Part shown: piece by piece, positions 1 to 6,654 of the stretch | Layout: each line of letters begins with the position of its first letter | Numbering within the stretch: position 1 is the stretch's first letter | NCBI GenBank assembly: GCA_904501855.1 | Contig: CAJGCI010000079.1 | Coordinates: forward strand, 1 to 8,408 | Length of the DNA stretch: 8,408 nt | Direction: 5' to 3' | Source: Oscillospiraceae bacterium | GTDB lineage: Bacteria; Bacillota; Clostridia; Oscillospirales; Oscillospiraceae | The notes under the pieces: model-generated | Databases searched by the model: none | What the model was told of the DNA's origin: nothing | The model's input: the letters and a program-made list of their open reading frames with translations, nothing else | Made by a program: the position numbers and the translations under genes

Positions 1-13
1 GAATCCGAATTGT

Positions 14-763
14 TTAATCACGGCTTCCGAAGATGCGGAGCAGATACAGGAAGAGGTTGATGAAATCAAGATACAGGCTGAGGGCGCCCCACAGCCCCAG
101 TACGCTCATCTCATACCCGGTGTTCATGGCCGCCATGGCCTTGATCTTCTGGGTATCGTAGGCCGTCAGTCCCACAAACAGGAGCACGCCGAACACGCTG
201 AGGAGCAGATCCAGTCCGGAGGATTTCACGAAGATGTTGACGACCATCACCAGGATCAGTCCGATGAGGCCCATCATGAGGTAGCTTCCCAAGCTGGCAA
301 GGCTCTTCTTCGTCACCGCGCCGATGACCGCCGTGATGCCGAACATCAGAGAGGTCACCAGAAACACGAAGGTGATGAACTGAAGGTTGTAAGCCAGGAA
401 GATGGTGGAGAAGGTCAGACCGTTTACGATACTGTATCCGAACAGACATACCGCAGAGCCGACCTTGCTGTTTTTTGCCGCCTGACGGTTGCCCGCAATG
501 ACGAAGGCGAATTCCGCGATGATGATGACGATCAGCAGCGCTGGATTGGCAAACACCACCTGGTAAAGGCCGGATGCCGCCGTGTAAATCGCCACCACTG
601 CCGTTAACAGCACCGCAATGAACATGTACAGGAAGGCGCGGATCATGACATCGTTGATGAATGTCTGATCGGAGAACGCCTGCTGCTGTTCGGCAGTCAT
701 GGGAACGGGCTTTCCGTTCACGTAGACCTTGTTCGAGTCATTGTGTCCATAGTTGTAATCCAT
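14..763 (-). CDS. Bax inhibitor-1 (BI-1/YccA/TMBIM) family membrane protein
   Basis: Encodes a 249-residue, almost entirely hydrophobic protein with about seven membrane segments, from around residue 40 to 245, after a polar N-terminal stretch of about 38 residues. The C-terminal half carries family hallmarks: GLTAYDTQKIK (residues 198-208) and LYLDFINLFLYLLRIFG near the end. Asp203 and Asp233 sit in the last two helices, where the bacterial homologue BsYetJ has its di-aspartyl pH-sensing pair. That equivalence is by eye, and the loop between them is a little longer here. Characterised family members are proton-sensitive calcium leak channels of the cytoplasmic membrane; the physiological role in bacteria is poorly defined. 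The ATG at 763 is preceded by AAAGGG with 9-nt spacing. The stop codon lies only 13 bp inside the window edge, so its terminator cannot be seen. It diverges from the exonuclease gene and shows no functional link to it. Confidence 0.93.
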   Translation of the reverse strand: MDYNYGHNDSNKVYVNGKPVPMTAEQQQAFSDQTFINDVMIRAFLYMFIAVLLTAVVAIYTAASGLYQVVFANPALLIVIIIAEFAFVIAGNRQAAKNSKVGSAVCLFGYSIVNGLTFSTIFLAYNLQFITFVFLVTSLMFGITAVIGAVTKKSLASLGSYLMMGLIGLILVMVVNIFVKSSGLDLLLSVFGVLLFVGLTAYDTQKIKAMAAMNTGYEMSVLGLWGALSLYLDFINLFLYLLRIFGSRD

Positions 764-809
764 GAGACCAAACCCTTTCTATCTGAGAATATGTTTTTCT
801 TACGTACTC

Positions 810-837
810 ATTTTATCGGTTTTGCGCGGTAAATCAA
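810..837 (-). promoter_or_regulatory. Putative sigma-A promoter of the BI-1 family gene
   Basis: On the minus strand a -35-like TTGATT (832-837) is followed after 16 bp by a -10-like TAAAAT (810-815). This would place the transcription start near 803 and give a short leader of about 40 nt. Assigned from position and consensus only. Confidence 0.4.
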
Positions 838-843
838 GAAGTC

Positions 844-857
844 AATTGTAAACAATT
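844..857. promoter_or_regulatory. Small palindrome in the divergent BI-1/exonuclease intergenic region
   Basis: AATTGT and ACAATT form a 6-bp inverted repeat separated by AA, 7 bp upstream of the proposed -35 of the BI-1 gene and about 20 bp upstream of the proposed exonuclease -35. It could be an operator acting on either divergent promoter. It is short and A+T-rich, so chance is a real alternative. Confidence 0.2.
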
Positions 858-877
858 ATGATTCCGTACTCCGCGGG

Positions 878-906
878 TTGAAAAAAACAGATACATCATA
901 TAAGAT
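878..906 (+). promoter_or_regulatory. Putative sigma-A promoter of the exonuclease gene
   Basis: TTGAAA (878-883) and TAAGAT (901-906) are separated by 17 bp. The predicted start near 913 falls just before the AAAGGAAGGG ribosome binding site at 921-930, leaving a very short leader. Confidence 0.45.
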
Positions 907-936
907 GGCAAAAAACGAGGAAAGGAAGGGTGATGC

Positions 937-1536
937 ATGGCCAGCGCAAAACGCATCGGCAAGGGACAGAGCCTGCTGGAACTGCCGGACAACTATATCG
1001 TCGTGGACCTTGAGACCACCGGGCTGGATCCCGTGGGATGCGAGATCATCGAGATCGGTGCCATCCGCTGTGTAGGCGGTGAGGAACTGGACCGGTTCGA
1101 GAGCCTGATCAAACCTTCCGTCTCCCTCCCCTCCATCATCACCCAGATCACCGGTCTACGGGACAGCGACCTCATCGGCGCACCTTCCATCGAAGAGATC
1201 CTGCCGGAATTTCTCGACTATGTGGGAGATTCCATCCTCATCGGACATAACGTCAATTTCGATGTGAATTTCCTGTACGAGAAAACGCTGGAGCATACCG
1301 GTGCGCTGTTCACGAATTCCTTCGTGGACACCCTGCGTCTCAGCCGGATCCTGTATCCCGGTGTGAAAAGCCATAAACTCAGCGACATGGGCCGGATCTG
1401 TCACATCCCCAACTGCAATGCCCACCGGGCCATGGCAGATGTGGAGCAGACCTGGAAACTGTACGAACACATGAAGCACCGGGTGCTGGCGGAAGACCTG
1501 GATCTGGACCTCATGAGACGACGCTGTTACGGATAA
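937..1536 (+). CDS. Stand-alone DEDDh 3'-5' exonuclease (DnaQ/PolC-epsilon-like)
   Basis: A 199-residue cytoplasmic protein that is essentially only an exonuclease domain of the DNA polymerase III epsilon type. All three Exo motifs are present: ExoI as VDLETTG with Asp24 and Glu26, ExoII as HNVNFD with Asp109, and ExoIII as AHRAMADVE with His163 and Asp168. The His makes it the DEDDh subclass, which removes 3' nucleotides with two metal ions. There is no attached polymerase (as in PolC) and no helicase (as in DinG), and the polar C-terminal tail of about 20 residues has no recognisable domain. Such small free-standing exonucleases are common in Clostridia and are usually assigned to repair, proofreading in trans or RNA trimming; the substrate cannot be told from sequence. 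I chose the ATG at 937 because AAAGGAAGGG ends 6 nt upstream. No terminator follows, so some transcripts may run into the lipoprotein gene 86 bp downstream. Confidence 0.93.
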   Translation: MASAKRIGKGQSLLELPDNYIVVDLETTGLDPVGCEIIEIGAIRCVGGEELDRFESLIKPSVSLPSIITQITGLRDSDLIGAPSIEEILPEFLDYVGDSILIGHNVNFDVNFLYEKTLEHTGALFTNSFVDTLRLSRILYPGVKSHKLSDMGRICHIPNCNAHRAMADVEQTWKLYEHMKHRVLAEDLDLDLMRRRCYG

Positions 1537-1552
1537 TTCACAAACTCGTTAC

Positions 1553-1586
1553 TTTACATTGAATACGCAAAATGATACATTATAAG
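1553..1586 (+). promoter_or_regulatory. Putative promoter of the lipoprotein gene
   Basis: Two overlapping readings exist: TTTACA (1553-1558) with TACATT after 17 bp, or TTGAAT (1559-1564) with TATAAG (1581-1586) after 16 bp. Either would start transcription in the 86-bp gap after the exonuclease. The lipoprotein ribosome binding site GAGG lies at 1613-1616, 6 nt before its ATG. Confidence 0.35.
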
Positions 1587-1622
1587 CTGTAATAAACGGA
1601 TATTATCAATACGAGGTATATT

Positions 1623-2525
1623 ATGAAACACAGATCTTTCATTCCCGTTTTTCTGATCCTGATCCTGTGCCTGTCGCTTCTCACGGCATGCGGACAGAAG
1701 TCTGCTCCCGCGGACACCGAGGATGTCTCCGCCGAGACGATGACCGATGATTCCGGCGATGCGCTGAAGGTCATCGGGATCAAGGCCGGCAGCAACACCT
1801 TTGTGACCCTGAAGAACAAGACCGGTCAGGACATCCGGGACATCGCAGTCAAAGCCAGCACCGAGGAAGAGTATCCCGCCGGTCTTCTGGCTGCCAGCGA
1901 CGCCCTGAAGAACAACGAAAGCCGGGTCATGTATTATACGCTGTCCGACGACAAGAACGCCACCTATGATGTGCGCCTGTCTCTGGAAGACGGCACCGAA
2001 TGCGTTCTTCACGGTTTCCCCTTTAATGACACGGAAAACTGCACCATCTGGCTGGACGGAGTCGCCTATATCGATTATCTGTCCAACAGCACCGGCAATA
2101 AGGAAAGCACCCGCACCGTGGAGCTGAACATGCTTCTGGCCCAGGAAGAGGGAATCACGCTGGAGGAGCTTAACGCTCAGCAGGGCAGCGCACTCAAGGT
2201 TGCCGCAACTCCTGCCCCGTCTCCCTCCGCAGCCGCGAGAAGTAACACCTCCGGCAATTCCGGACGTTCCAATTATTCCGGCAGAACCAATGGCGGTTCC
2301 AGCTATAACGGAGGAGGAAACTCCGGCGGCGGTTCTTCCAATAACAACAATAACAACAATAACAACAATTCCGGCGGAAACTCCAACGGCGGTGAAACGA
2401 ACAACGGCGGCGATTCCTCCGGCAACGGTGGTTCTTCCGATGGTTCCGGCGGCGGATCTTCCAGCAACATCGGCGGCGATGAAGCCTACATGGACGATGA
2501 TCTCAGCGGTTCCACGGTAGACTGA
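1623..2525 (+). CDS. Secreted lipoprotein with Asn/Gly/Ser-rich C-terminal tail, function unknown
   Basis: A 300-residue protein with a type II signal peptide: a basic start (MKHR), a hydrophobic core, and lipobox LTAC with the lipidated Cys at residue 23. It should be tethered to the outer face of the membrane. After an acidic linker, residues about 48-160 look like one compact beta-rich domain (VIGIKAGSNTFVTLKNKTGQDI onward) with Cys127 and Cys140, which could form a disulfide. I do not recognise the family with confidence. Residues about 195-300 are low complexity: Pro/Ala/Ser, then Asn, Gly and Ser with ten consecutive Asn at 240-249, ending in acidic DDDLSGSTVD. The tail resembles a flexible wall-spanning linker, but no sorting signal or wall-binding domain follows it, which is odd for a linker. 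The ATG at 1623 has GAGG 6 nt upstream. A strong terminator lies about 25 bp after the stop. Confidence 0.85.
   Translation: MKHRSFIPVFLILILCLSLLTACGQKSAPADTEDVSAETMTDDSGDALKVIGIKAGSNTFVTLKNKTGQDIRDIAVKASTEEEYPAGLLAASDALKNNESRVMYYTLSDDKNATYDVRLSLEDGTECVLHGFPFNDTENCTIWLDGVAYIDYLSNSTGNKESTRTVELNMLLAQEEGITLEELNAQQGSALKVAATPAPSPSAAARSNTSGNSGRSNYSGRTNGGSSYNGGGNSGGGSSNNNNNNNNNNSGGNSNGGETNNGGDSSGNGGSSDGSGGGSSSNIGGDEAYMDDDLSGSTVD
2340..2369 (+). repeat. In-frame 9-bp tandem repeat (AATAACAAC), about 3.3 copies
   Basis: The unit AATAACAAC repeats perfectly three times plus AAT, encoding the ten-Asn run of the lipoprotein. Because the unit is a multiple of three, replication slippage would alter tail length without breaking the reading frame. 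Confidence 0.9.
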
Positions 2526-2550
2526 TCCGGAAAACAATTTGAAAACAGAT

Positions 2551-2585
2551 AAGAGCAGCACGATCGTGTTGCTCTTTCTTTTTAT
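2551..2585 (+). terminator. Intrinsic terminator of the lipoprotein gene
   Basis: AAGAGCAGCACGA pairs with TCGTGTTGCTCTT (2551-2576, one G-U pair; the central bases form the loop) and is followed by TCTTTTTA. It lies 25 bp after the lipoprotein stop. Read on the minus strand the same hairpin is followed by a weaker T-containing tract, so it may also back up termination of the lipase gene. Confidence 0.85.
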
Positions 2586-2589
2586 ACGA

Positions 2590-2616
2590 GGAGGACACAC
2601 CGGCGGTGTGTCCTCC
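2590..2616 (-). terminator. Probable terminator hairpin of the lipase gene
   Basis: A perfect 12-bp G+C-rich stem (GGAGGACACACC with GGTGTGTCCTCC) has a 3-nt loop and lies 27 bp after the lipase stop codon. On the minus strand it is followed by TCGTATAAAAAG, a poor U tract, so termination may rely on the neighbouring hairpin at 2551-2576. Together the two hairpins form a double barrier between convergent genes. Confidence 0.6.
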
Positions 2617-2643
2617 CTGTCATTTTATGCGATTGTCACTGGG

Positions 2644-4566
2644 TCATTTCAGGAAGTTCGTCATGATCTGTGCCACTTCCGCACGGGTCGCCGTGGCGCC
2701 GGGAGCCAGCATCTGATTGCCGCGTCCTGCGATGAGGCCGCTGCCGACTGCCCATTTCATGCCGTCCACTGCCCATTTGGACACTTCGCCGGCATCCTTG
2801 AACCCTGCAAGGCTTGCGCTCTTGGAGGTGTCCTTTCCGGCATAGGCCGCATAGGCCTTCAGGATCGTTGCCAGCTGTTCTCTCGTCACATCCGCTTCGG
2901 GAGCGAAGGTATCCTTGTCAAAGCCTGCCACCAGGTTCTTTTCCGAAGCCCATCCTACGGCATCGGCATACCAGGCTTTGGGTGATACGTCCTTGAAGGA
3001 ACTGGGCTTGGCCGCCGGTTTTCCTTCCAGTGCATACAGCATCTGTACGATCTGACCGCGGGTCAGGTTCGCATTGGGTGAGAAGGTGGTGGCGGAAGTT
3101 CCGGTCATGACACCGCGGGTGAGCATGTTGTCCACTTCCTCATGGAACCAAGCATTGACCGGAACGTCGGTCATCTTGGCGCTGGGGCATCCTTCTTCCC
3201 GTCCGTCGCCTTCCTCTGCGGTGTTGGCGATGTTGGCCATCACTTCATCGTAGAAGGACATGACTTCAAACGGATTCTCATTGACCAGTCCGCCGACCAT
3301 GCCGAGGTGGTCAAAATCTCTCTCTGGGAAGATGTGCCAGATTCCCTTCTTAAAGGACTTGGTGCCGTCCGCTACGTCCACATGAGGGTCATAGACCCGT
3401 TCGCCGGCATCATTGACGTAGTAGGGGCAGTAGCCGGAAGCGACGTTTACAAGTCCGTCATTGGCCTGCCAATCCTCGCCCAGATACTGGGAAGGTGTGC
3501 TGACCTTCTGCATGGCATCACCGTAACCGTCGTAATAATAGTCCTCCGTATTGCCGGTGAAGGTCGCCATGGGGGCGCCGAACAGCCAGAGCAGGAAGAA
3601 CATACGGCTGGTGGGCGAACATACGTTCGTCACCGGATCCCGTTTGGTGCGGTTTCCGTAGTAGGTAAAGTAATAGATGTCCGGCTGCATCTCCAGCTCT
3701 TTGTTCATATCGCAGGCGCGGACGATGGTGAGATCCTCCAGGCAGCTGTCATGATGCTCTTCAAAATCGGAATACATCACGCGCTTGACCATGTCACCGA
3801 AGGATTCTCCTTCTTTTCCGTAGATACCGAAATGATCCAGATCCGTGTCATAGATTCCCTTGAGGGGAGTCAGATCCAGGATGTTCGTCAGGGTGTATGC
3901 CGCTGAGGTAACGCCCTGCGCCAGTGCCGGAGTCGCATTGATACAGCTGGAACCGTTGCTGGGAGCTTCCAGCATGGTGACGGAATGGACATATCCTTTC
4001 TTTCCACCTTCAAACAGAGGATTGACTTTCTCCCCTGCCGCTTTTGCCGCTGCCACTTCCTCGGGGCGGCCTTCCACCAGCATATCCACCAGCATTCGGC
4101 TCATGGCGCCGCCGAAACTGTGACCCACCAGATTGACGGGGTGATCGGCATCCCATACGAAATCCTTGATCAGCGGTTTGCCGCTGAAGTCCTTGCCGTA
4201 CCGCTCATGTCCGTATTTCTTGGAATGGGCGATGCCGTAGTCGGTGCGGGTGCCAGTGAGCTGCGCGTATATCTCGCAGACGCGGTCCCAGCAGCTGGAG
4301 AACGGTCCCGTGGAGGGCATGTAAGTATCATATCCCTTGCTGTTGAGATAGTTGGAGATGCTACCTGAGGTCATGCCGAAATACGGGATGATCGCGTTGA
4401 TATCATCATACGAGCCCCAGCCCAGAAAACCGTGCATCAGGATCGTGGGCAGTTTGCTGGGATCATCGGTGGCTGCACTGGTGGTCTGCGCGTTGACGGG
4501 CAGTGCACACAGGGAGACTGCCAGCATTACAGCCAGTACCAGCGCGGTGATCTTTTTCATTTTCAT
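2644..4566 (-). CDS. SLH-anchored extracellular lipase (Geobacillus/Staphylococcus I.5/I.6-like)
   Basis: A 640-residue secreted alpha/beta hydrolase predicted to cleave acylglycerol esters at the cell surface. Residues 1-26 are a Sec signal peptide with likely cleavage after VNA. The lipase domain spans about 27-450: oxyanion-side motif LMHGFLGWG (43-51), nucleophile Ser150 in GHSFGG, catalytic Asp370 in NDGLVN, and catalytic His420 in FDHLGMVGG. The matching contexts in I.5 lipases are NDGIVNT and VDHLEIIG. The family's structural zinc ligands also seem present: Asp94 (WDRVCE), His114 and His120 (IAHSKKYGHERYGK), and Asp278. Three SLH domains follow at about 466-511, 524-573 and 589-638, with wall-binding motifs TRGQ, TREQ and TRAE. 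The open frame extends upstream to a TTG at 4602, but that sits only about 14 nt after the predicted transcription start and precedes the signal peptide, so I use the ATG at 4566; the ATG at 4560 is nearly as good. Purine-rich AGGAGAAAGGGG lies upstream. It is transcribed alone. Confidence 0.92.
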   Translation of the reverse strand: MKMKKITALVLAVMLAVSLCALPVNAQTTSAATDDPSKLPTILMHGFLGWGSYDDINAIIPYFGMTSGSISNYLNSKGYDTYMPSTGPFSSCWDRVCEIYAQLTGTRTDYGIAHSKKYGHERYGKDFSGKPLIKDFVWDADHPVNLVGHSFGGAMSRMLVDMLVEGRPEEVAAAKAAGEKVNPLFEGGKKGYVHSVTMLEAPSNGSSCINATPALAQGVTSAAYTLTNILDLTPLKGIYDTDLDHFGIYGKEGESFGDMVKRVMYSDFEEHHDSCLEDLTIVRACDMNKELEMQPDIYYFTYYGNRTKRDPVTNVCSPTSRMFFLLWLFGAPMATFTGNTEDYYYDGYGDAMQKVSTPSQYLGEDWQANDGLVNVASGYCPYYVNDAGERVYDPHVDVADGTKSFKKGIWHIFPERDFDHLGMVGGLVNENPFEVMSFYDEVMANIANTAEEGDGREEGCPSAKMTDVPVNAWFHEEVDNMLTRGVMTGTSATTFSPNANLTRGQIVQMLYALEGKPAAKPSSFKDVSPKAWYADAVGWASEKNLVAGFDKDTFAPEADVTREQLATILKAYAAYAGKDTSKSASLAGFKDAGEVSKWAVDGMKWAVGSGLIAGRGNQMLAPGATATRAEVAQIMTNFLK

Positions 4567-4622
4567 TCTCTTCTTCCAATCCCCTTTCTCCTCTTGTTTC
4601 AATACAATAGGGTTATAGATTT

Positions 4623-4652
4623 ATCATATTTTTCCACTCGGTTTGATGTCAA
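4623..4652 (-). promoter_or_regulatory. Strong sigma-A-type promoter of the lipase gene
   Basis: On the minus strand a perfect TTGACA (4647-4652) and TATGAT (4623-4628) are separated by 18 bp, with A+T-rich DNA upstream to about 4760. The predicted start near 4616 gives a leader of about 50 nt to the ATG at 4566 and argues against the TTG at 4602 as start codon. Confidence 0.7.
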
Positions 4653-4775
4653 CTCTTTTTCAGTTTTTTCCAAGTTTTCGGTGATTCTCCCAATTACATT
4701 TATACATTTTATACTATTTGTCTAATATGCTGGAAAAATCTTCCATATACACTTAAGAATACGCTTTCCCTTTTA

Positions 4776-4831
4776 AGGAAAAAGACCCGTGTCCGATGGG
4801 GAGAATCTCTCTTCCGTCGGATACGGGTCTT
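4776..4831 (-). terminator. Intrinsic terminator of the CAP-SLH gene
   Basis: Starting 18 bp after the stop codon, AAGACCCGT (read on the minus strand) pairs with ACGGGTCTT, and the stem continues after one mismatch with TCCGA/TCGGA. A run of T follows on the minus strand only. It separates the CAP gene from the lipase promoter, so the two SLH genes are probably independent transcripts. A further 6-bp inverted repeat (GAATAC/GTATTC, 4832-4850) abuts the stop codon. Confidence 0.85.
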
Positions 4832-4849
4832 GAATACTTAGAAGGTATT

Positions 4850-6628
4850 CTATTGTTCCACCACGTGCTCGTGATAGGCCTTCATCATCACCGCAACCTG
4901 GGCGCGGTTGGCGGAAGCCGTGGGTTCCAGTCCGCGGTCCGTTCCGCTGATGACTCCGTTGGATACGGCCCACAGCATGGGGATCATGGCGTAGCTGCTG
5001 ATGGAGGCATAGTCCGGGAATTTCTCCAGACCGACGCTCTTCATCGTCATGTTATACTTCCTGAACTGGGTGTACTGATACAGGATCGCCACCAGCTGTT
5101 CCCGCGTCACATTATCGTTGGGACCGAACCTCCCGTCCCCGTAGCCGGCAACGATGCCGTTGTCCGCGGCCCATGCCACCGGAGTGCCGAACCAGTCCCG
5201 CATGGAGACGTCGCTGAAGGAACTGGGTCGGATGATGTAGGGCCGTCCGCTCATGGCATAGAGGATCGTTACCACCTGCCCCCGGGTCACTTTCCCATAG
5301 GGTTCAAAGGAATACTGACCCGTGCCCTGCATATATCCGTTCCGCAGCATAAAGTCCACGCCTTCATGATACCACAGTGATTTGTCCAGATCGCCGAACC
5401 GGTTGCTGGGGCAGTACTCATCCGGATCCTCCACCACACTGATGCGGATCTCCGCCGTATAGTTTTCGCAGTTGGCCGTGATCACGGCACTGCCCACGGT
5501 CCGTCCGGTCACCACGCCATTGTTATTGACGGTAGCAACGATGGGATTGGAGGACTTCCACACGACACTGGGGCTTTCCGTGGTATCGGCGGGATCATAC
5601 TGCAGCGTCAGATTCAGTATCTTGTTTTCCTGCACGGTAGTCCGATCCGCATGGATGGAGATATCCCGGATGGGGATGGTGTTCTCATCCACCACACGGA
5701 TGGGAACGGCCTTTCCCTGACCGAATACCGTTGCATACAGATTGCCGCTTCCCAGGGAACCGGCCGTCATCTTTCCGTTCTGAATGGTCGCCAGCTCCGG
5801 TTTGTCCAGAGTCCAGTCCGGATAGACCGTTGCCTGGAACGACATTGCCGGCCAGGTATCCTTCAGTTTGACAAGAACCTGCCCGGACGGGCAGTCTGCC
5901 GTCTCGCCCTGTTTCAGCGTCATCTGGGATGGAAGACGGATCTCGGACACCGACGCGCTGCTGTTTACGATGGAGATCTCCACCCGGGCATCCCGGTCCG
6001 CCGCCGCAGTGGCGGACTGGTCCGGCTTCGCGGTCTGTCCGAAGATCTGCACCCAGAAATCGAGTCCGTTGAAACGGACATGGGAAATGCCCACGGCATT
6101 GAATTCTCCGCTGAGCATGGTCCGTCGGTGGGCCTGGCCGTCATAATTGGTCGCCCCGTCCTCTTTCCAGTCATTGAACGTCTGTTCCGCAGTATGGATC
6201 CCGGCGGAGACGTTCTCTCCTTTTTTGCTGTATGCGGGATTGGCGGGAAAAGCGGTAAAGCAGTTGGTCCCGTTCGGCCGGGTATGACTGTAGCACACGG
6301 CAAGTTCTGCCGCTCTGCGCATGGCTACGGTTTCCAGCGTATAGTCATAGGTCAGCGGGGACAGCCCACCCACGGTGATCTTTCCTCCGCCGGACTGATA
6401 CAGCCAGGCATTTTTATCTGCCCGGAAATCGTTGATCATCTTCAGCATGCTTCTGGCATCCGTCTGACTGTAGGTCACATCAATGGCCGCTTCCGTCGTC
6501 ATGGGATCGTGAAGTACCAGTTCCCCGGTTCCGGGTTCCTCTTCCGCAGCCGTTTCCGCCGCAGCGGAGAGCGCCATACTGACCATCAGGATCAATGCCA
6601 GAAACAAACACAGGATCCTTTTCTTCAT
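4850..6628 (-). CDS. CAP (SCP/PR-1) domain protein with Ig-like domains and triple SLH anchor
   Basis: A 592-residue exported protein. Residues 1-24 form a signal peptide ending SAAA. A bacterial CAP domain (about 59-197) retains likely cavity residues His115 (SHTRPNG), Glu138 (GENVSAG) and His167 (AHRRTML). Two beta-sandwich regions follow: a degenerate Ig-like segment (about 217-313) and a clear Big_2 bacterial Ig domain (about 319-398, with WKSSNPIVATVNNNGVVTG). Three SLH domains occupy about 411-460, 471-520 and 537-586, with motifs TRGQ, TREQ and a divergent NRAQ. CAP domains in bacteria have no settled activity; lipid binding, protease-like and adhesion roles have been proposed. The open frame begins at a GTG (6652), but the ATG at 6628 is preferred because it starts directly at the basic KKR of the signal peptide and has AAAGAGAG with about 7-nt spacing. 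It lies 26 bp after the reductase stop with no terminator between, suggesting one operon. Confidence 0.92.
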   Translation of the reverse strand: MKKRILCLFLALILMVSMALSAAAETAAEEEPGTGELVLHDPMTTEAAIDVTYSQTDARSMLKMINDFRADKNAWLYQSGGGKITVGGLSPLTYDYTLETVAMRRAAELAVCYSHTRPNGTNCFTAFPANPAYSKKGENVSAGIHTAEQTFNDWKEDGATNYDGQAHRRTMLSGEFNAVGISHVRFNGLDFWVQIFGQTAKPDQSATAAADRDARVEISIVNSSASVSEIRLPSQMTLKQGETADCPSGQVLVKLKDTWPAMSFQATVYPDWTLDKPELATIQNGKMTAGSLGSGNLYATVFGQGKAVPIRVVDENTIPIRDISIHADRTTVQENKILNLTLQYDPADTTESPSVVWKSSNPIVATVNNNGVVTGRTVGSAVITANCENYTAEIRISVVEDPDEYCPSNRFGDLDKSLWYHEGVDFMLRNGYMQGTGQYSFEPYGKVTRGQVVTILYAMSGRPYIIRPSSFSDVSMRDWFGTPVAWAADNGIVAGYGDGRFGPNDNVTREQLVAILYQYTQFRKYNMTMKSVGLEKFPDYASISSYAMIPMLWAVSNGVISGTDRGLEPTASANRAQVAVMMKAYHEHVVEQ

Positions 6629-6654
6629 ACAATTTCTCTCTTTCAAAAGCACCG

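Noticed and set aside
878..1075. Plus-strand open frame overlapping the exonuclease start
   Set aside because: It lacks a ribosome binding site, overlaps the proposed promoter and is out of frame with the conserved exonuclease motifs.
1554..2600. Long minus-strand open frame (348 codons) antisense to the lipoprotein gene
   Set aside because: Its product is a Gly/Ile/Val-rich translation of the lipoprotein's repetitive codons, it has no ribosome binding site or recognisable domain, and the plus-strand frame has a lipobox, RBS and terminator.
4567..4602. Upstream extension of the lipase to a TTG start at 4602
   Set aside because: It would put 12 polar residues before the signal peptide and leave only about 14 nt from the predicted transcription start, and the purine-rich RBS lies inside the extension.
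6629..6652. Upstream GTG start for the CAP-SLH protein
   Set aside because: The ATG at 6628 starts directly at the signal peptide and has a better-placed AAAGAGAG; the extension adds only eight residues with no feature.
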